Below, one piece after another: positions 29,061 through 33,614 of a DNA stretch of 33,614 nucleotides. The notes beneath the pieces were generated by a model. That model had not been told where the DNA came from and made no database searches. It saw only the letters and a program-made list of their open reading frames with translations. The translations under genes and the position numbers were made by a program. Origin of the DNA: Clostridium beijerinckii HUN142 (GTDB taxonomy: Bacteria; Bacillota; Clostridia; Clostridiales; Clostridiaceae). Every line of letters begins with the position of its first letter. Position 1 is the stretch's first letter. The DNA lies in the NCBI RefSeq assembly GCF_000621745.1, contig NZ_JHXK01000043.1:1-33614 (forward strand). The letters run 5' to 3'.

Positions 29061-29735
29061 ATGAGTGATAACGATTTAAAGAAAAATAGTGCTAAGGAAG
29101 CTATGAAATATATAAAAGATGGAATGGTAGTAGGTCTAGGTGGAGGGAGAAGTATAGCCTACTTAATAGAATTTATAAAACAGGATAAAAATATTAGCGT
29201 AAAGATAGTTACCCCGTCAATAAAAACAAAAATGCTTTGCATAGAAAAGGGTTTAGAAGTTTTACACACCAGTTCTGTGGATAAAGTGGATGTTGCCTTT
29301 GATGGTTGTGACCAAGTTGATGAAAAATTAAATGCATTGAAAAGCGGTGGAGGAATTCATACAAAGGAAAAATTAATTGCTAGTATGGCAGAAGAATATA
29401 TTCTCCTTGTTGATGAAGAAAAAATTGAAAAAGAATTAACATTTAAAGTTCCTGTAGTACTTGAAGTTTTAGAGGATTCTTTAAAGTATGTTGAAAAAAA
29501 GGTACTAGAATTAGATGGAAATCCAGTGATAAGAAGTAGTGATATAAAGGATGGGTTTACTATAAGTGATAATGGAAATCTATTAATAGATGTATTCTTT
29601 AATAATGTAAAAGATATTCACAAACTAAATGATAATCTAATAAAAATTTGTGGAGTTATAGAAACATCATTATTTACTAATGTAATTACAAAAGTAATTA
29701 TTGCAAGTGAGGAAGGTATTAGAGAAATTTCGTAA
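29061..29735 (+). CDS. rpiA: Ribose-5-phosphate isomerase A family, divergent
   Basis: The AGGAGGG box fits ATG 29061 (224 residues, about the size of E. coli RpiA). TTG 29055 is too close. RpiA interconverts ribose-5-phosphate and ribulose-5-phosphate. The four catalytic residues fall at the same numbers as in E. coli: D81 and D84 in FDGCDQVDE, K94 in ALKSGGG and E103 in TKEKLIA. The phosphate loop is unusual: GLGGGRSIAYL instead of GLGTGSTV, and the canonical DGADE reads DGCDQ. The chemistry is probably kept, but the substrate may not be ribose-5-phosphate. It is the first gene of a four-gene operon with an oxidoreductase, an RpiR regulator and an aldo/keto reductase, which points to a special sugar pathway rather than housekeeping. 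Confidence 0.85.
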   Translation: MSDNDLKKNSAKEAMKYIKDGMVVGLGGGRSIAYLIEFIKQDKNISVKIVTPSIKTKMLCIEKGLEVLHTSSVDKVDVAFDGCDQVDEKLNALKSGGGIHTKEKLIASMAEEYILLVDEEKIEKELTFKVPVVLEVLEDSLKYVEKKVLELDGNPVIRSSDIKDGFTISDNGNLLIDVFFNNVKDIHKLNDNLIKICGVIETSLFTNVITKVIIASEEGIREIS

Positions 29736-29788
29736 AGATAATTTAATTAAAAATAAAATTTAAAATTAAAACATATGAGGTGAAGGAT

Positions 29789-30757
29789 ATGAATAAAATA
29801 AATTGGGCAATACTAGGGCCTGGAACAATTGCAGCAGATTTTGCAAAGGCTATAAGTGAGGTAAATGGTAGTATATATGCTGTAGGTTCAAGAAATATTG
29901 AAAAGGCAAGAGATTTTGCCGATAGGTATAATATAGAAAAAGCTTATGGGGATTATGATGAAATGCTAAAAGATGATAATATAGATGTTGTTTACATAGC
30001 GACGCCTCATTGCAATCACTATGAATATATAATTAAGAGTCTTAATAATAATAAAAACGTATTTTGTGAAAAAGCAATTACTGTAAATGGAAAGCAATTA
30101 AAAGAAATAGTTGATTTAGCAAATGAGAAAAAATTAATAGTGGCAGAAGCAATGACTATTTATCATATGCCGTTATATAAAAAGTTACGCAAAATTGTTG
30201 ATGATGGCAAGCTTGGAAAGATTAAAATGATTCAAGTTAACTTTGGAAGCCTTAAAGAATATGACGTAACAAATAGATTCTTTAGTCCGGATTTAGCAGG
30301 TGGTGCGCTTCTTGATATAGGAACATATGCATTATCATTTACAAGGTACTTTCTTTCTAGCCAGCCAGAGGAAATTTTAACTACAGTTAAAAAATTTGAA
30401 ACGGGAGTAGATGAGCAGTCAGGTATAATTCTTAAAAATTCTGATAATGAAATGGCAGTTATATCTTTAACTATGAGAGCAAAACAGCCGAAGAGAGGAA
30501 TTGTATGCGGAGAATTAGGATATATAACCGTTGAAAATTTTCCAAGAGCAGATAAAGCAACAATTACATATCCTGATGGAAGTGTAGAAATTATTGAAGA
30601 AGGTAATGGCTCAAAAGCTCTAGAATATGAAATTGAATGCGTAAATAGGATGGTAATGAATAAAACAGGTAATGATACTTTAAGATTGTCGGTTGATGTC
30701 ATGGATATAATGGACCAGGTAAGGAAACAATGGAATTTAAGCTATACTTTTGAGTAA
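29789..30757 (+). CDS. Gfo/Idh/MocA family NAD(P)-dependent oxidoreductase
   Basis: The frame opens at GTG 29780 within the GAGGTGA box; ATG 29789 is the proper start (322 residues). The N-terminal Rossmann fold starts WAILGPGTIAADFAKAI, and DVVYIATPHCNHYEY leads to EKAITVNGK, where the family's usual EKP is EKA. The C-terminal substrate domain contains GGALLDIGTYAL. Members oxidise or reduce sugars, inositols and similar polyols, and some act as dihydrodiol dehydrogenases. The substrate is unknown. It lies 53 bases after the rpiA-like gene and 54 before the RpiR regulator, so co-transcription is likely. Confidence 0.88.
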   Translation: MNKINWAILGPGTIAADFAKAISEVNGSIYAVGSRNIEKARDFADRYNIEKAYGDYDEMLKDDNIDVVYIATPHCNHYEYIIKSLNNNKNVFCEKAITVNGKQLKEIVDLANEKKLIVAEAMTIYHMPLYKKLRKIVDDGKLGKIKMIQVNFGSLKEYDVTNRFFSPDLAGGALLDIGTYALSFTRYFLSSQPEEILTTVKKFETGVDEQSGIILKNSDNEMAVISLTMRAKQPKRGIVCGELGYITVENFPRADKATITYPDGSVEIIEEGNGSKALEYEIECVNRMVMNKTGNDTLRLSVDVMDIMDQVRKQWNLSYTFE

Positions 30758-30811
30758 TAAGTTTTATAAATTAATTACTTGAATACGATGATTAAGGGAG
30801 TAATTATTAAA

Positions 30812-31663
30812 GTGAGAGAGATAGAAAAGAGTGTTCTAGATAAAATTCTTTGCATTTATAAAAGTTTACATGAAGCAGAGAAAAAGATTGCTGATTATAT
30901 AATTAATAATAAAGAAAAAGTCATTGAAATGACTGTTTCTGAGTTAGCCCTAGAAAGTAGTGTTAGTGAAGCTACAATAGTTAGGTTCTGTAAAAAGTGT
31001 GACTTAAAAGGTTTTTATGATTTGAAAATTAAAATAGCTAAAGAAATGGTTAATTTAAAAAGTAGCAATATATCAAATGAGTTAGATTCCAACAATATAA
31101 TGCAATCACTTCAAAATATATTAGCAAATAAAATTGAAGAATTAAAACAAACAATTTCAATGATGAATGAAGATAATATAAAAAAAATATTAGAAGCAAT
31201 TAAAAGAGCAAGAATTGTTCAATTTGCAGCAGTTGGTAATACAATACCTGTAGCAATGGATGGAGCATATAAATTTAACCAGTTGGGAATATCGTCTGTT
31301 ACTAATACTATATGGGAAACGCAACTTGCATTTTCATATACATTAACTAAAGAAGATGTAGTTATAGTAATATCCAATTCAGGAGCTTCAAAAGAGCTTG
31401 TAGCCTTACTTGAAATTGCAAATGAAAGGCAGGCAACAACTATTTCTATAACTAATCATGAGAATTCTCCTGTTGCTAATAAAAGCAAATATCATATAAA
31501 TACTTCAACAAGGGAAAAACTATTTTTAGATGAATTTAGCTTTTCTAGAGTATCCGCTATGGTTGTTATAGAAATCTTATACTTGCTTTTAACAAGGGAT
31601 AAAGAAGATGCATATAATTGGATTAGTCAGCATGAACAATCTATTGCAGAAGGAAAAATATAG
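30812..31663 (+). CDS. MurR/RpiR family transcriptional regulator
   Basis: The frame is open from TTG 30779, but the AAGGGAG box points to GTG 30812 (283 residues). An N-terminal RpiR helix-turn-helix domain (VSELALESSVSEATIVRFCK) is followed by a SIS domain with QFAAVGNTIPVAMDG and VIVISNSGASKELV. The ligand should be a sugar phosphate, plausibly the substrate or product of the RpiA-like enzyme. The candidate operator is the 17-bp palindrome at 28966. It is only distantly similar to the other RpiR protein at 13639, and that one's sites (TGTAGT type) do not resemble this palindrome, so the two regulons look separate. Confidence 0.88.
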   Translation: MREIEKSVLDKILCIYKSLHEAEKKIADYIINNKEKVIEMTVSELALESSVSEATIVRFCKKCDLKGFYDLKIKIAKEMVNLKSSNISNELDSNNIMQSLQNILANKIEELKQTISMMNEDNIKKILEAIKRARIVQFAAVGNTIPVAMDGAYKFNQLGISSVTNTIWETQLAFSYTLTKEDVVIVISNSGASKELVALLEIANERQATTISITNHENSPVANKSKYHINTSTREKLFLDEFSFSRVSAMVVIEILYLLLTRDKEDAYNWISQHEQSIAEGKI

Positions 31664-31754
31664 AGAGAAAGTATGATAAATAAATTGGAATATAGCTTAT
31701 ATTTAATTTAAATTTCTAAATAGATATTAGTATTAAAGAAGGAAGGGTATAAAG

Positions 31755-32675
31755 ATGAAAAATATAAATATTGGGAATAGTGGGATTAAAGCTTCCGAAA
31801 TTGGGCTTGGATGTATGAGAATGGCATCAGTTGAAAAGAGTGAGGCAGAAAAAGTTATTAAGACATCATTGGAAGAAGGAATTAATTTCTTTGATCATGC
31901 TGATATATATGGCGGGGGAAAATCAGAAGAAGTTTTTGCAGATGCAATTAAAATGAATTCTTCTATAAGAGAAAAAATGATTATTCAAACTAAGTGTGCC
32001 ATTGTACCAGGAATAATGTATGATTTTTCAAAAGAACATATTTTAAATTCAGTAGATGACAGTTTGAAGAGATTAAAAACAGATTACGTAGATACGTTAC
32101 TTCTACATCGTCCAGATACACTTATGGAACCTGAAGAAGTTGCAGAAGCTTTTTCTAAGTTACACGAAAGTGGTAAAGTAAAATACTTTGGGGTTAGCAA
32201 TCATACTCCAATGCAAATAGAACTACTTAATAAATATTTGAATAACAAAATAATTATAAATCAATTGCAATTTAGTATAATGCATACAGGAATGATAGAT
32301 GCAGGATTAAATATGAATATTAAAAATGATGCTTCTATAGATAGAGATGGAGGAGTATTAGAATACTGCCGACTTAAGGATATAACCATTCAAGCATGGT
32401 CTCCTTATCAATATGGATTCTTTGAAGGAGTATTTCTAGACAATGATAAATTCCCAGAATTGAATAAGAAGATTAATGAGATATCAGAAAAGCACGGAGT
32501 AACTAATACTGCAATTGCAACTGCATGGATATTAAGGCATCCAGCAAAGATACAAACAATAGTTGGATCTATGAATACTGAACGAATAAAAGAAATATGC
32601 AAAGCATCAAATATTACGTTGACTAGACAAGAATGGTATGAAATATATCTAGCAGCGGGAAATAAATTACCATAA
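31755..32675 (+). CDS. Aldo/keto reductase (YdhF-like)
   Basis: The 306-residue protein has the full aldo/keto reductase tetrad: D47 and Y52 in FFDHADIYGGG, K80 in IIQTKC and H118 in LLLHRPD. The (beta/alpha)8 barrel ends with the NADPH-binding QTIVGSMNTERIKEI. It reduces carbonyls of sugars, ketones or aldehydes with NADPH. Similarity is to the YdhF-type branch, with an SNHTPMQIELL segment. The substrate is unknown. It is the last gene of the operon, 91 bases after the regulator, and is followed by a terminator. ATG 31755 follows a GAAGGAAGG box. Confidence 0.9.
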   Translation: MKNINIGNSGIKASEIGLGCMRMASVEKSEAEKVIKTSLEEGINFFDHADIYGGGKSEEVFADAIKMNSSIREKMIIQTKCAIVPGIMYDFSKEHILNSVDDSLKRLKTDYVDTLLLHRPDTLMEPEEVAEAFSKLHESGKVKYFGVSNHTPMQIELLNKYLNNKIIINQLQFSIMHTGMIDAGLNMNIKNDASIDRDGGVLEYCRLKDITIQAWSPYQYGFFEGVFLDNDKFPELNKKINEISEKHGVTNTAIATAWILRHPAKIQTIVGSMNTERIKEICKASNITLTRQEWYEIYLAAGNKLP

Positions 32676-32689
32676 ATTAAAATTGATAG

Positions 32690-32736
32690 CTGTCTTAAAG
32701 TGGAATTGAGTTCTACTTCAAGGCAGTTTATTTTAT
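32690..32736 (+). terminator. Terminator of the rpiA-like operon
   Basis: CTGTCTT-A-AAGT-G-GAA pairs with TTC-T-ACTT-C-AAGGCAG (14 pairs with small mismatches and G-U) and is followed by TTTATTTTA. Confidence 0.75.
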
Positions 32737-33196
32737 GTAGAAAAGTTAATCAAAGTATAAGTTAAATCATTTTATTATAAATCTCTTTAAGAAATTTTTG
32801 TGTCAGCTCAAATCTACAAAATAAATTTATTCTGAGATATAAAGAACAAGGAAATTTAATGAAAGATTATTCATGTATGCCGTTAGCAAATGGGAAATTT
32901 AAATAATAAGCAATCTAGATAAGTTTTTAAAGCATTAAAAACTAATATAATTGAAAAATAGAATGAATCTAAAGATAATACTCAAATAACTAAGCCAGGC
33001 GTATCCTTAGTAGAATATTGTAGTATTATATATATATATTGAGAATTTAAAATATAAAAGCTGTATATTGTGAGCGAGAGAATATATGTTAAGAAGTATT
33101 AATGGTAAGATAAAACACGTCGCTAAGAGCGGTAAGCAATTTAAAAAAAATATTGAAGAACTTTAAAATAAAGCGATTTAAGATTTGAAAAAATTG
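32737..33196. other. Intergenic stretch upstream of the rRNA operon
   Basis: No convincing gene. A 15-codon frame from ATG 32859 (MKDYSCMPLANGKFK) has a GGAAAT box but is too short to accept. The region is AT-rich, with a TATATATATA tract near 33030. Confidence 0.35.
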
Positions 33197-33225
33197 TTGA
33201 CAAGTTGAAAATCAAGTGATATACT
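33197..33225 (+). promoter_or_regulatory. rRNA operon promoter
   Basis: TTGACA (33197-33202), 17 bases, TATACT (33220-33225). Predicted start near 33232, about 140 bases upstream of mature 16S. Confidence 0.8.
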
Positions 33226-33289
33226 AAGAAAGTCGCTTGAGGGTGACAGAAAAAAATAAAATTACAGCGAAAGTTGTAAGAAAGAAATT

Positions 33290-33309
33290 GGTCTTTGAAA
33301 ATTGAACAG
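33290..33309 (+). promoter_or_regulatory. rRNA leader boxA-like antitermination element
   Basis: GGTCTTTGAAAATTGAACAG, the usual clostridial rrn leader motif resembling boxA (TGCTCTTT core), between the promoter and 16S. Confidence 0.6.
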
Positions 33310-33370
33310 AATGATATAAATACATTTAAGTAAACCAGCAATTTTTATTTGAGTAAGCTAAGATTAAACT

Positions 33371-33614
<244 letters not shown>

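Noticed and set aside
30232..30702. 156-codon minus-strand frame
   Set aside because: It lies opposite the Gfo/Idh/MocA gene, whose motifs are intact; no start signal.
32859..32906. 15-codon frame starting MKDYSCMPLANGKFK
   Set aside because: Too short and with no conservation evidence; only a weak GGAAAT box. Noted in the intergenic entry.

Overview
The window is AT-rich, with strong AGGAGG-type ribosome binding sites, many GTG and TTG starts, and stem-plus-T-run terminators. It ends in the first ~240 bases of a 16S rRNA gene whose variable regions look like Clostridium sensu stricto, around the C. beijerinckii / C. saccharoperbutylacetonicum group. Species cannot be fixed from this fragment. 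The content is a chromosomal backbone of mostly short transcription units, with transposon debris at the left edge.

Layout: 1-146 is the 5' end of an IS256-type element running off the left edge. 173-1555 is a decayed IS4-type (YREK) element with recognisable terminal inverted repeats. 1600-2508 is a complete riboswitch unit: promoter, preQ1-I aptamer, terminator, then queT (queuosine-precursor ECF S component). 2850-4297 is a two-TM protein with a repetitive tail behind a consensus promoter. 4628-8485 holds a FliB-type flagellin lysine methylase and a 7TM-PAS-PAS-GAF-GGDEF diguanylate cyclase. 8780-12438 is an envelope cluster: GT-C-like membrane protein, tiny lipoprotein, and a membrane protein with BNR-like repeats.

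12671-14523 is a divergent pair, deoC and a MurR/RpiR regulator. The shared intergenic region has four TGTAGT-N3-ACTACA-like operators, one filling the spacer of a perfect deoC promoter. A GreA paralogue (14704-15168) follows. 15291-18571 is a glucose-family PTS EIICBA with its own BglG/GlcT-type antiterminator, preceded by a RAT site overlapping a terminator. 18838-21310 is an XpaC-TelA pair, 21650-22549 is cheV, and 23227-26149 holds two tandem L,D-transpeptidases, one apparently secreted and one membrane-anchored.

26469-28874 has three separate single-gene units: an orphan PTS EIIB, a class-V aminotransferase and an ECF S component. 28966-32736 looks like one operon: divergent RpiA, Gfo/Idh/MocA oxidoreductase, MurR/RpiR regulator and aldo/keto reductase. 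It is preceded by a 17-bp palindrome and a good promoter and closed by a terminator. An rrn promoter and the 16S start end the window.

The least explained things are a dispersed intergenic repeat with three unequally decayed copies (about 1788-1882, 18565-18758, 22670-22983), one carrying a 34-codon ORF; the uncharacterised sugar operon at 28966-32736; and the operator layout between deoC and its regulator. I did not find CRISPR arrays, tRNAs, phage genes or an obvious defence system.
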